Positions 15,928-24,345 of a stretch of DNA of 64,000 nt are shown here, one piece after another. This DNA comes from Dactylosporangium sp040605635 (GTDB lineage: Bacteria; Actinomycetota; Actinomycetes; Mycobacteriales; Micromonosporaceae). Numbering within the stretch: position 1 is the first letter of the stretch; each line of letters begins with the position of its first letter. The stretch lies in NCBI RefSeq assembly GCF_040605635.1, contig NZ_JBEXDG010000016.1, positions 114,863 through 178,862 on the forward strand. Direction: 5' to 3'. Both the position numbers and the translations under genes were made by a program. The notes below the pieces were generated by a model that was given only the letters and a program-made list of their open reading frames with translations, was not told the DNA's origin and searched no databases.

Positions 15928-16704
15928 ATGGCAAAGCGCATCGAAGCCCACGGTGTCACTTCGTACTACGGATCGTTCAAGGCGATCGACGGCGTCTCGA
16001 TGACGATCGAGCCGAAGTCCGTGACGGCTCTGATCGGGCCCTCCGGCTGCGGCAAGTCGACGTTCCTGCGGTCGATCAACCGGATGCACGAGGTCCTGGC
16101 AGGCGCCCGCATCGAGGGCCGGCTCCTCATCGACGGGCAGAACATCTACGACAAGGACGTCGACGTCACGGCGGTCCGCCGGATGATCGGCATGGTCTTC
16201 CAGCGGCCCAACCCGTTCCCGACCATGTCGATCTTCGACAACGTCGTCGCGGGCCTGCGGCTCAACGGCGTGCGCAAGAAGTCGGTGCTCGAAGAGGTCG
16301 CCGAGAAGGCGCTGCGCAGCGCCAACCTGTGGAACGAGGTCAAGGACCGGCTCGGCCGTCCCGGCGCCGGCCTGTCCGGCGGGCAGCAGCAGCGTCTCTG
16401 CATCGCCCGCGCCATCGCGGTCGAGCCGCAGGTCGTGCTCATGGACGAGCCCTGCTCGGCGCTCGACCCGATCTCCACGCTCGCGATCGAGGACCTGATC
16501 ACCGAGCTGAAGAACCAGTACACGATCGTGATCGTCACGCACAACATGCAGCAGGCGGCCCGCGTCTCGGACCGCACCGGCTTCTTCTCGATCGAAAAGA
16601 CCGGCGACCCCGGCCGCCTCATCGAGTACGACGACACCGCCAAGATCTTCACCAACCCGTCGGTCAAGAAGACCGAGGACTACATCACCGGCCGGTTCGG
16701 CTAG
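15928..16704 (+). CDS. pstB: phosphate ABC transporter ATPase PstB
   Basis: 258 residues. Walker A is GPSGCGKST, the ABC signature is LSGGQQQR, Walker B is VVLMDEPCSALD, and the switch His is in VTHNMQQ. It hydrolyses ATP to drive phosphate uptake. I choose the ATG at 15928, with GGAG seven bases before; an ATG at 15904 overlapping pstA would add eight residues. It closes the pst operon. No phoU follows; a DUF47 protein lies elsewhere at 22534. Confidence 0.95.
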   Translation: MAKRIEAHGVTSYYGSFKAIDGVSMTIEPKSVTALIGPSGCGKSTFLRSINRMHEVLAGARIEGRLLIDGQNIYDKDVDVTAVRRMIGMVFQRPNPFPTMSIFDNVVAGLRLNGVRKKSVLEEVAEKALRSANLWNEVKDRLGRPGAGLSGGQQQRLCIARAIAVEPQVVLMDEPCSALDPISTLAIEDLITELKNQYTIVIVTHNMQQAARVSDRTGFFSIEKTGDPGRLIEYDDTAKIFTNPSVKKTEDYITGRFG

Positions 16705-16709
16705 ACCCG

Positions 16710-17471
16710 CTATTTTGGTCGGATGGCGTCGGCCGGGTCACGGTCCGACGCCGCCGCCAGGGCCGCCTCGATGCTGCCCGCCTCCGCCAGCTCGAGAAGC
16801 GTGAAGGTGGTCGGCGGCAGCATCGTGAAGCGACCGTCCGCGGCCTCGGCCGGCGCGCACCAGACCGTGTCGTCGGCCTCCCCGCCGACATCCCTCGTGA
16901 CCTGACCCTCCGGCAGGGCGGCGAGGAAGAAGTACGTGTCGAAGCGGCGCGGCTCGAACTCCGGCGTGATCCAGCGCGACCACGCGGCCAGCAGGTCGGA
17001 GCGCAGGACCAGGCCGTTGTCGGCGAGGAACTCCGCGAAGCCGAGCTCCCGGTCGATCAGCGCCAGCCTGGCCCGCTCCCAGTCGGGTCCGCTCACATCG
17101 CCGACGACGGTGTCCTCGTCGGCGCCGGCCAGCAGCACGCCGGACTCCTCGAACACCTCCCGGACGGCCGCGCAGACGAGCGAGCGGGCCACGGACTCCG
17201 GAAGCCGCAGCCGCGCCGCCCACTGCGCCGGCGACGGGCCGGCCCACCCCGGCAGGACGGTCGCGTCGCGCGGGTCCACGCCGCCGCCGGGGAACACGTA
17301 CATCGACGCGGCGAAGGCCATCGTGCGGACGCGGCGCAGCAGATACACCTCGAACGGCGCCCGCAGCAGGACCACCGTGCCGGCGAGGCGGGGCTCCACC
17401 GGTGCACCACCGGAATCAGCGAACCGGCGGGCCTGCTCGGCAAGACCGGGCGGTAGACGGAACTCGACCAT
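16710..17471 (-). CDS. NUDIX hydrolase
   Basis: 253 residues. The Nudix box core REVFEESGV follows the VFPGGGVDP strand, as in larger, NUDT19-like members with an insertion between the two. The family hydrolyses nucleoside-diphosphate-linked compounds such as CoA or NAD derivatives; the substrate is not readable. A TAGGCT -10 (17478-17483) six bases before the ATG indicates a leaderless transcript. It is convergent with pstB, 5 bases apart. Confidence 0.88.
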   Translation of the reverse strand: MVEFRLPPGLAEQARRFADSGGAPVEPRLAGTVVLLRAPFEVYLLRRVRTMAFAASMYVFPGGGVDPRDATVLPGWAGPSPAQWAARLRLPESVARSLVCAAVREVFEESGVLLAGADEDTVVGDVSGPDWERARLALIDRELGFAEFLADNGLVLRSDLLAAWSRWITPEFEPRRFDTYFFLAALPEGQVTRDVGGEADDTVWCAPAEAADGRFTMLPPTTFTLLELAEAGSIEAALAAASDRDPADAIRPK

Positions 17472-17480
17472 CCGCCCAGC

Positions 17481-17903
17481 CTAGGGCTTCGCCTCGTGGC
17501 CGGATCTCCCGTGGGTGCGGCGGCGCTCCTTCATCTCGGCCTCGAAGAGGTGCCGGCGGCCCTGGACGAGCTCGTCGCGGGCGGTCCGGTCGAGGTCCTT
17601 GAACAGGGCGTAGTAGCCGTCGTCGAACTCCTCGACGACCTGGAACGTCCAGCGTCCGGCGATCACGTTGCGCCCGACGAGCTCGGTCTCGATCCGCTCG
17701 GCGAGCTTCGCGTGGCCGGCGTCGCGGAACATGCCGACCACCTCGTCGAGCATCAGGTCGGCGTGGCCGATCAGCTGGTGCACGTCGTAGAGGCGCCCCC
17801 GGGCCCGTTCCACGGTCTCCAACGCCTCGCTCAGCTTGCCCAGCGCCTCGACGGTGGCGGCCGACACCCCGTCCGGCCTGCGGTGTTGCTCATCTGGTCC
17901 CAC
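17481..17903 (-). CDS. conserved actinobacterial hypothetical protein
   Basis: 140 residues, mostly helical and charged (VEALGKLSEALETVERARGR, DLMLDEVVGMFRDAGHAKLAERI), with no transmembrane segment or catalytic motif. I recognise it only as a conserved hypothetical. The start is uncertain: GTG at 17903 or GTG at 17867, the latter giving a protein beginning VSAATVEALG. It is divergent from the oxidoreductase at 17942, with under 40 bases between. It ends 10 bases before the NUDIX start. Confidence 0.65.
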   Translation of the reverse strand: MGPDEQHRRPDGVSAATVEALGKLSEALETVERARGRLYDVHQLIGHADLMLDEVVGMFRDAGHAKLAERIETELVGRNVIAGRWTFQVVEEFDDGYYALFKDLDRTARDELVQGRRHLFEAEMKERRRTHGRSGHEAKP

Positions 17904-17941
17904 GGGCGTCCGGTACCCCGCCGAGCACTAGATTGAACGTC

Positions 17942-18919
17942 ATGGCCGACCGCATTCGCTGGGGCATCCTGTCCACCGGCAGCATCGCGAGCACGTTCGT
18001 CGACGATCTGCGCCTGCTGCCGGACGCCGTGGTGACCGCCGTCGGATCGCGGACCTCCGCCGCCGCGGAGCGGTTCGCCGCGGCGCACGACATCCCCCGG
18101 GCGCACGGCTCCTGGCAGGCGCTGGTCGACGACCCCGAGGTCGACGCGATCTACGTGGCGACCCCGCACACCGCGCACTTCGACGCGACGATGCTGTCCT
18201 TGGCCGCGGGCAAGGCGACGCTGACGGAGAAGCCCTTCACGCTCGACGTCGCGTCGTCGGAGACGCTCGTGCAGACCGCCCGCGAGCGCGGCGTGTTCCT
18301 CATGGAGGCCATGTGGATGCGCTGCATCCCGGCGGTCCGGCGGATGGTCGACCTCGTCGCCGGCGGCGCGATCGGCGAGCCCACGGCGGTGCACGCCGAC
18401 TTCGGCATGGCGGGCCCGTGGGACGGGACGCACCGGCTGATGTCCCGGGCCCTGGGCGGCGGGGCGCTGTATGACGTCGGGATATACCCGGTGACGTTCG
18501 CGCACCTCTTCCTCGGCATGCCCTCCAGCGTGCAGGCGTGGGCGCGGATGACGCCCGGCGGCGTCGACGCCAACACCGGCATCCTGCTCGGCTACGACTC
18601 CGGCGCCCTCGCCGCGCTGACCTGCGGGCTGGTCGGCGACAGCGCCCGCCGGGCGACGATCACCGGCACGACGGGCCGCATCGAGGTGCCGCGCGACTTC
18701 TTCCACCCGCAGGCGTTCACGCTCTGGCGCGGCGACTCGCCTTCGGAGGTCGAGCTGCCGTTCGAGGGCGCCGGCTACCACTTCGAGGCCGCCGAGGTGC
18801 ACCGTTGCCTGCGCGAGGGCCTCACCGAGAGCCCGCTGATCCCCCTCGCCGGAACGCTGGACATTTTGACCGTTTTGGATGCTGTACGGGTAAAGGTCGG
18901 TCTTGACTACTCCGACTAG
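17942..18919 (+). CDS. Gfo/Idh/MocA-family oxidoreductase
   Basis: 325 residues. The N-terminal Rossmann fold starts WGILSTGSIAS. A TPHTAHF strand and TEKPF carry the catalytic Lys of the EKP motif. The C-terminal alpha/beta domain has GGGALYDVGIYP. These enzymes oxidise or reduce sugar or inositol derivatives with NAD(P); the substrate is unknown. TAGATT (17929-17934) seven bases before the ATG supports this start over an upstream TTG. Confidence 0.9.
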   Translation: MADRIRWGILSTGSIASTFVDDLRLLPDAVVTAVGSRTSAAAERFAAAHDIPRAHGSWQALVDDPEVDAIYVATPHTAHFDATMLSLAAGKATLTEKPFTLDVASSETLVQTARERGVFLMEAMWMRCIPAVRRMVDLVAGGAIGEPTAVHADFGMAGPWDGTHRLMSRALGGGALYDVGIYPVTFAHLFLGMPSSVQAWARMTPGGVDANTGILLGYDSGALAALTCGLVGDSARRATITGTTGRIEVPRDFFHPQAFTLWRGDSPSEVELPFEGAGYHFEAAEVHRCLREGLTESPLIPLAGTLDILTVLDAVRVKVGLDYSD

Positions 18920-18960
18920 CGGGACCACCTGACGGTCTTCACTTGGCTACCCTGCGCGAT

Positions 18961-19287
18961 ATGGCGAAGGAGATCCGGGCCGATCCCGGAGCGCTGAGCG
19001 ATCTGGCGGATGCCAGCCTGGCCGCGGCATCGCGCCTCGGCGACCACTTCGGTGGCGGCTACCGCCACCTGCCGCTGCCCCCGTCGACGTTCGGCACCCT
19101 CGGCGGCGCGGCCACCCTGCACGGCACCTGCACCCTCGTGCTCCAGGACGCCCACGCCGCGATCACCGGGCTGGCCGCGGTCCTGGAGGGCGACGCCGAC
19201 CGCCTGCTGCGCACCGCGTTCGCGTACCACGAGGCCGACCGCCTCGCCGACCAGCGCGTCGGCGGCTCCCGCGGAGTCACCGCATGA
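18961..19287 (+). CDS. EspC/WXG100-like type VII secretion substrate
   Basis: 108 residues, a two-helix layout with a Gly/Pro turn in the middle, like small ESX substrates (DUF2580/EspC or WXG100 group). Near the C-terminus AYHEADRL contains Y-x-x-x-D, the general type VII secretion signal. I choose the ATG at 18961: TACCCT (18948-18953) lies seven bases before it, though a TTG at 18943 is in frame. The stop overlaps the next ORF by four bases (ATGA). It is probably the secretion partner for the large protein two genes down. Confidence 0.7.
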   Translation: MAKEIRADPGALSDLADASLAAASRLGDHFGGGYRHLPLPPSTFGTLGGAATLHGTCTLVLQDAHAAITGLAAVLEGDADRLLRTAFAYHEADRLADQRVGGSRGVTA

Positions 19288-19496
19288 CCAGCGCGGAAGG
19301 CGCGCGGTGCGGACCCGCGGCCGCGGGACGGCGCAGCACGCCGAAGATGCCCGATCGGGGCGACGCTGACGGCGGTTGCCGTCCTGTGGCAGCGCGACGC
19401 GGCGGCTGGAGTGCGGCGGGTGCGGTCGGACAGCGGTGCGGGCCCGGAGCGGGGCGGCACGGTGTGGTCGGGACGGTTGTGGGGGTGGGGGCATGA
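19284..19496 (+). CDS. 70-residue ORF between T7SS-like partner genes
   Basis: 70 residues rich in Gly, Ala and Arg, with no recognisable domain. Its ATG overlaps the stop of the EspC-like gene and its TGA overlaps the ATG of the RTX gene, both by exactly four bases (ATGA). Each downstream gene is shifted by one frame. This makes translation likely, either as a small protein or as a coupling device. Composition alone would not support it. Confidence 0.45.
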   Translation: MTSAEGARCGPAAAGRRSTPKMPDRGDADGGCRPVAARRGGWSAAGAVGQRCGPGAGRHGVVGTVVGVGA

Positions 19497-21514
19497 CCAC
19501 GGCGGAGGCGGTGGCGGCGTCGATCGTCGTCGACGACCTGTGGCGGCTCGACGCGCGGCCCGAGTCGCTGGAGGCGGCGGCGCGGGTGTGGCGGGCGACG
19601 GGGCAGGACGCCGCGGCGGCGCTGGCCGGGCTGGAGGCGGCGGCGCGGGCCGTGGACAGCGGCGGGTGGGCCGGGGACGCGGCCGAGAGCTACCAGTGGC
19701 ACCGCGCGAAGCTGGGGCGGGACCTGGACACCATGGCGCGGATGGGGCCGGCGACCGCCGGGCGGCTGGAGGCGATGGCCGCGTTGCTGCGGCGGGGGCA
19801 GGACCTGCTCGATGACGGGTGGCGACGGATCGGCGCGGCCGTGCCGCACCGGCGGGGGCGGGACGCGGTCACGTTCAGCCCCGTTGACCGGGCGCAGGCC
19901 GACGCGGTCGGACGGGCCGCCGGTGATGCCGCCGCGATCCGGTCCGAGGTGGTGCAGGCGCTGCTCGTCCATGATGCGGCGCTGCGATCGGACCGGCCGC
20001 AGTGGGCGGCGGTCGCGGCGGGCTGGGGTGCGGTGGCGGCCGGGCGGGTGGAGGGCTGGGCGGCCGCCGGGGAGAGCGGGACCGGGGTCGACGTCATCGT
20101 GGCCGGCAGCGTGGTGGTCAACGCGGCCGGAGGCGGTGATGTGATCACGGTGCGCACCGAGCCGGACGGGAGCCGGATCGTGCTCGTCGACGGGGTGCCG
20201 GTCAGGGTCCCCGCGGGCGCGCGGCTGGTCGTGCGGGCCGGCGCGGGCGACGACACCGTCCGCGTGGAGGGCGCCGGCGCCGTGACCGTGCTCGGCGGCT
20301 CCGGCGACGACGTGCTGGAGGGCGGCGACGGGGACGACGTGATCATCGCCGGGGCGGGCGCCGACAAGGTCCTGGGCGGCGCGGGCGACGACCTGGTGAG
20401 CCTGGGACCGCTGGGGACGCGCGGCGGGCGGCCGGTGACCGAGATCGCGATGCTCGGCGATGGGGACGACCGGCTCCGGGGCGGCGACGGCACGGCCCAG
20501 GTCGACGGTGGCGAGGGCGACGACCTGCTGTTCGGCGGCGACGGCGCCGACGTGATCAGCGGCGGTGGCGGCGCGGACACCGTCGTCGGCGGCGACGGCG
20601 AGGACCGGCTGACCGGCAACGGCGGCGACGACACGCTGTTCGGTGGGGACGGCGCCGACTACGTCGACGGCGGCGCGGGCGACGACCGGCTCGACGGCGG
20701 TGAGGACGGCGACGTGCTGTACGGCGGCGACGGCCGGGACACCCTGATCGGCGGCGCGGGCGGCGACTACCTGGACGGCGGCACCGGCGACGACACCCTG
20801 GACGGCGGCGACGGCCGGGACGTGCTCTCCGGCGGGAGCGGCGACGACCTGATCATCGGCGGCAAGGGCGACGACGTCGTGTACTCCGGGGCCGGCGCGG
20901 ACGTGGTGGCCGGCGGTGAGGGCGACGACGTCCTGTACGGCCAGGGCGAGGACCGCGCCACCGGGGTCGAGCGGTTCGCCGCGGTCTCCTCCGCGGGCGG
21001 GCTGGACAGCTTCGTGCGGATCGAGGGCGACGCGGAGTTCGTCGCGCGGGTGCGGGCGGATCTCGACCTGCTCAGCGCCTCGCCCGACGGCCGGCAGATG
21101 CTCGCGGCACTCCAGGCGACCGGCGTGCCGATCACCATCCAGCCGGAGGCGGACGACAACGGGCACGCGAGGCCCGGACCGCGGCCGGTGGTGCTCTACA
21201 ACCCGGCGTGGGGTGGCGTGCTGGACGGACGGCCGCCGGTGGTGACGCTCTTCCATGAGCTGGCGCACGTGTACGACTTCACGCACGGCACGGTCGACCG
21301 GCGCTCGTACAACGGTGCCAGCGGGCGTGACGTGGACGGCTTCGGCAATCCGGTGCCCAACTCCGAGCGGCAGGCCGCCGGGCTGCCGATCGACGACGAC
21401 GGCGACCCGGCGACCGCCAACCGGATCGACCCGCGGCATCCGATCGAGCTCACCGAGAACGGCCTGCGCGCCGAGATGCGTCTGGCGCACCGCGGCACGT
21501 ACGGGAGTCCCTAG
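19493..21514 (+). CDS. WXG-like / RTX repeat / M91 metallopeptidase fusion (putative T7SS effector)
   Basis: 673 residues in three parts. Residues 1-115 are helical with W-A-G at 59-61, as in N-terminal WXG/LXG secretion domains. Residues 215-485 hold about fifteen GGxGxDxLx-type nonapeptides, the calcium-binding RTX beta roll. Residues 500-673 resemble peptidase M91 (NleD-type effector): HELAH at 588-592 gives the Zn ligands and catalytic Glu, and TENGLRAEM near 655 gives a likely third ligand. There is no Sec signal. Export by type VII secretion and a toxin or effector role are inferred; no immunity gene is evident. Confidence 0.82.
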   Translation: MTTAEAVAASIVVDDLWRLDARPESLEAAARVWRATGQDAAAALAGLEAAARAVDSGGWAGDAAESYQWHRAKLGRDLDTMARMGPATAGRLEAMAALLRRGQDLLDDGWRRIGAAVPHRRGRDAVTFSPVDRAQADAVGRAAGDAAAIRSEVVQALLVHDAALRSDRPQWAAVAAGWGAVAAGRVEGWAAAGESGTGVDVIVAGSVVVNAAGGGDVITVRTEPDGSRIVLVDGVPVRVPAGARLVVRAGAGDDTVRVEGAGAVTVLGGSGDDVLEGGDGDDVIIAGAGADKVLGGAGDDLVSLGPLGTRGGRPVTEIAMLGDGDDRLRGGDGTAQVDGGEGDDLLFGGDGADVISGGGGADTVVGGDGEDRLTGNGGDDTLFGGDGADYVDGGAGDDRLDGGEDGDVLYGGDGRDTLIGGAGGDYLDGGTGDDTLDGGDGRDVLSGGSGDDLIIGGKGDDVVYSGAGADVVAGGEGDDVLYGQGEDRATGVERFAAVSSAGGLDSFVRIEGDAEFVARVRADLDLLSASPDGRQMLAALQATGVPITIQPEADDNGHARPGPRPVVLYNPAWGGVLDGRPPVVTLFHELAHVYDFTHGTVDRRSYNGASGRDVDGFGNPVPNSERQAAGLPIDDDGDPATANRIDPRHPIELTENGLRAEMRLAHRGTYGSP

Positions 21515-21517
21515 CCG

Positions 21518-22537
21518 CTAGAACATCCAGCGGGAGAGCAGGTAGGCGAGGACGGCGATGGCTCCCGCGGCCGGGAAGGTGAGGACCCAGGCGATCAGGA
21601 TGTTGCCGGCCACGCTCCACCGGACCGCGGAGAGCCGCTTGGTCGCGCCGACGCCCATGATCGCCGAGGTGATCGTGTGGGTCGTCGAGATCGGTACACC
21701 CAGCCATGACGTGGTGAAGAGCACACCGGAGGCGACCGTCTCGGCCGCGAAGCCCTGCGGCGGGTCCAGGTCGATGACCTTGCGGCCCAGCGTGCGGATG
21801 ATGCGCCAGCCGCCGGAGTACGTGCCGAGCGCCAGCATCGTCGAGGACGTCCAGAAGACCCACTCGGGGATGTGGCTGGTGTTGTCCTGGTAGCCGCCGG
21901 CGTACAGGGCGAGGACGACGATGCCCATGGTCTTCGCGGCGTCCTGCATGCCGTGGCCGACGGACATCGCCGCGGCGGACACGGTCTGCGCGTAGCGGAA
22001 GCCCTTGTTGAGCTTGCGCGGGTTGCCGTTCCGGAAGATCCACATGATGGCGATCATGAAGGCCCCGCCGAGCGTGAAGCCGACCAGCGGCGAGGCCACC
22101 ATCGGGATGACGACCTTCTCCAAAATGCCGGACCACAGCACGGTGGCGTCCTGCACCCCGAGGAGCATCGCGCCGAGCGACGCCCCGACCAGGCCGCCGA
22201 CCAGGGCGTGCGACGAGGAGGAGGGGATCCCGAAGTACCAGGTGATGAGGTTCCACGCGATGGCGCCGACGACGCCGGCGAACACGATGCCGAGGCCGCT
22301 CATGCCGCTGGGCGGGTGGATGATGCCGCTGCCGACGGTCTTGGCGACGGCGCCGCCGAGGTGCGCGCCGGCGAAGTTGCCGAGCGCGGCCATGATCAGG
22401 CCGGTGCGCGGGCTGAGCGCGCGGGTGGAGACGGAGGTCGCGATCGCGTTGGCCGCGTCGTGGAAGCCGTTGGTGTAGTCGAACACCAGCGCCACGAGGA
22501 TGACCGCCAGCACCGCGACGAGCTGGGCGCTGATCAG
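21518..22537 (-). CDS. inorganic phosphate transporter, Pit family
   Basis: 339 residues, about ten transmembrane helices, with the two duplicated PHO4 signatures: DYTNGFHDAANAIATSVSTR at the N-terminus and GVPISTTHTITSAIMGVG near the C-terminus. It carries metal-phosphate by proton symport. No ATG, GTG or TTG lies at the expected start. A CTG at 22537 overlaps the DUF47 stop (CTGA) just after AAGGAG, so I take it as a rare CTG start. It is coupled to the DUF47 gene, the usual pairing. Confidence 0.9.
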   Translation of the reverse strand: MISAQLVAVLAVILVALVFDYTNGFHDAANAIATSVSTRALSPRTGLIMAALGNFAGAHLGGAVAKTVGSGIIHPPSGMSGLGIVFAGVVGAIAWNLITWYFGIPSSSSHALVGGLVGASLGAMLLGVQDATVLWSGILEKVVIPMVASPLVGFTLGGAFMIAIMWIFRNGNPRKLNKGFRYAQTVSAAAMSVGHGMQDAAKTMGIVVLALYAGGYQDNTSHIPEWVFWTSSTMLALGTYSGGWRIIRTLGRKVIDLDPPQGFAAETVASGVLFTTSWLGVPISTTHTITSAIMGVGATKRLSAVRWSVAGNILIAWVLTFPAAGAIAVLAYLLSRWMF

Positions 22538-23160
22538 GACTCCTTGACGACGATGGTCTCGATGGTGTTCGCCACGTGCTCGAAGGCGTCGCATGCGGCC
22601 TCGAGCTCGTCGACGACCTCTTTCATCTTGAGCACCGTGAGCGCGTCGTACTCACCGGAGAACAGGCGCACGAGCATCATGCGGTACGCGTTGTCGCCCT
22701 CGTTCTCCAGGCGGTTGCACTCGACCCAGTATTCCTCGAGGTTCTTCATCGTCTTGAGCCGCGGCATCGCCTCAGCGGTGAGCCTGGACTGCTGGTCGAG
22801 GACCTTGACCATCTCGTGCAGTTCGCGGGGCAGCGACGGCAGCTTGGTGAGGCCGTAGAGGTAGAGCAGGCTGCCGACCGCCTCGAGGTGGTCCATCACG
22901 TCGTCGAGCAGCGATCCGAGCCGGTAGATGTCCTCCCGGTCGAACGGCGTGATGAAGCTGGAGTTGATCTTCTTGTAGAGCTCGTGCGTGATCGCGTCGC
23001 TGTCGTGCTCGACCTCGACCAGCCGCTCACTGACGGTCTGTACGTCGACGCCCGGGAGCGCCAGCTCGGAGAGCAGCTCCGTGCCGATCACCAGGTTCTT
23101 CGCCGCACGGGTGAAGAACTCGTAGAACGAATCGTCGCTGGGACGAAGCCTGAAACGCAC
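22534..23160 (-). CDS. DUF47 / PhoU-like phosphate transport regulator
   Basis: 208 residues, all helical, with PhoU-like E/D-rich metal-binding stretches (VEHDSDAITHELYKKI and LENEGDNAY). DUF47 proteins sit next to Pit transporters and are thought to modulate them. The GTG at 23160 starts MRFRLRPSDDSFYEFF, the usual family N-terminus. Its stop overlaps the CTG start of the transporter, so the two are co-translated. Confidence 0.9.
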   Translation of the reverse strand: MRFRLRPSDDSFYEFFTRAAKNLVIGTELLSELALPGVDVQTVSERLVEVEHDSDAITHELYKKINSSFITPFDREDIYRLGSLLDDVMDHLEAVGSLLYLYGLTKLPSLPRELHEMVKVLDQQSRLTAEAMPRLKTMKNLEEYWVECNRLENEGDNAYRMMLVRLFSGEYDALTVLKMKEVVDELEAACDAFEHVANTIETIVVKES

Positions 23161-23275
23161 AGCCCTGACCTCGAGACGTGAACGGATTCCGCGAGCAAAC
23201 CGGTTGGTCCTCGGCGGGAATGCTAGATCCCGCCCCCGGGGTTGGCAGAACCGCAGTCCTGTGACCTTGCGCAGT

Positions 23276-24274
23276 TCATCTCTCGTTCAGCTTGTGTTCA
23301 TCTTGTACGACGGCCCGCCGCGGCTCCGCCCGGTGCTTTCGCTCCCGTTCGACGGGTTTGCGGAGAAACCTGGCGAGCGGGCCGCGGTGGCGGCTCGCGA
23401 TGAGGTCGACGCCCGCGGCGCGCAGCTCCAGCCAGAACGCCGAGCGCACCGCGCGCGGGTCCTCGGGCACGCCGACGAAGCGGATGCGCCGGCCACCGGC
23501 GTGCGCGGCGCCGATCAGCGACCGCACGATGTGCCGCGCCTCGGCGGGGAACTCGGGCCACTCCTCCTGCGGGTCCCAGCCGAGCCTGGCCCCGAGCGCC
23601 TCGGTGACCAGCGGCGCGACGGTGACTGGCAGCCCGCCCGGCTCCAGGTCGCTGAAGCGGCCCTCCAGGAACGCGAACCGCTCGTAGGCGCCGAGCAGGT
23701 CGACGCGGGACCAGTACGAGCCGGTGAGCACGACGGTGATCGCGCCGGGCACGACCCGGCCGCCCAGGAACGTCGTGAGCAGTTCGGCCCGCGGGCGCAG
23801 GAGGAGGTCGAGGGCCTCGTACTCCGGCCGCGCGGTCTGCAGCGCCGGCGCGCCCCGCTGCTGGGGCGGGTACGAGGTCCTGTGCGGCGCCGCCAGGTCC
23901 GGGTCGGCGTGCACGAGCAGCAGGAACGGCTCGGCGCGGCGGGGATGGACCCGGCCGACCGGGCTCGCGTCGACCAGCGCCGCCAGGGGCTCCAGGACGG
24001 CGTCCTCGAACGTCGGCGCCGGCTCGCCGTCGGGCATGGCACAGTCCAGGCGCAGCACGGGCGGGCTGGTGTCGCCGTCGAGCCGGACGGCGACCTCGAC
24101 GCCCGCGAAGCCGGCGCGGACCGCGGCGGCGATCGGATCGGCCGGACCGTCGACGGCGACGAGCAGGCCGTCGGCGAGATAGGGCCGGCCCCGCCGCGCT
24201 CTCGCCGCGGCGAGGGCACCCATCGCAGCGAGGCCGACGAGGCCGCCGGCGATCGTGGCCAGACCATTGCTCAT
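23276..24274 (-). CDS. hypothetical PLC-like phosphodiesterase-fold protein
   Basis: 332 residues. A short hydrophobic N-terminus (TIAGGLVGLAAMGALAA) suggests a membrane anchor. The rest has strand-helix alternation with VAVDGPADP, FAGVEVAVRL, LLLVHADPD and a closing VDLIASRHRG. This loosely resembles PLC-like phosphodiesterases of the Aim6 type, but catalytic residues are not obvious. TACCAT (24281-24286) six bases before the ATG at 24274 supports this start over 24298. It is divergent from sigJ. The C-terminus is very basic. Confidence 0.55.
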   Translation of the reverse strand: MSNGLATIAGGLVGLAAMGALAAARARRGRPYLADGLLVAVDGPADPIAAAVRAGFAGVEVAVRLDGDTSPPVLRLDCAMPDGEPAPTFEDAVLEPLAALVDASPVGRVHPRRAEPFLLLVHADPDLAAPHRTSYPPQQRGAPALQTARPEYEALDLLLRPRAELLTTFLGGRVVPGAITVVLTGSYWSRVDLLGAYERFAFLEGRFSDLEPGGLPVTVAPLVTEALGARLGWDPQEEWPEFPAEARHIVRSLIGAAHAGGRRIRFVGVPEDPRAVRSAFWLELRAAGVDLIASRHRGPLARFLRKPVERERKHRAEPRRAVVQDEHKLNER

Positions 24275-24345
24275 TCCTAAATGGTATGTAACGTACATAT
24301 CGCCCGGGTGCGAAACGCCCTGCTCCGATGGGCTTGAATGGGCGC

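Noticed and set aside
20100..20960. Possible CRISPR or DNA-level repeat array
   Set aside because: The periodicity is the 27-base coding repeat of RTX nonapeptides, with no spacer structure. No CRISPR array was seen anywhere in the window.
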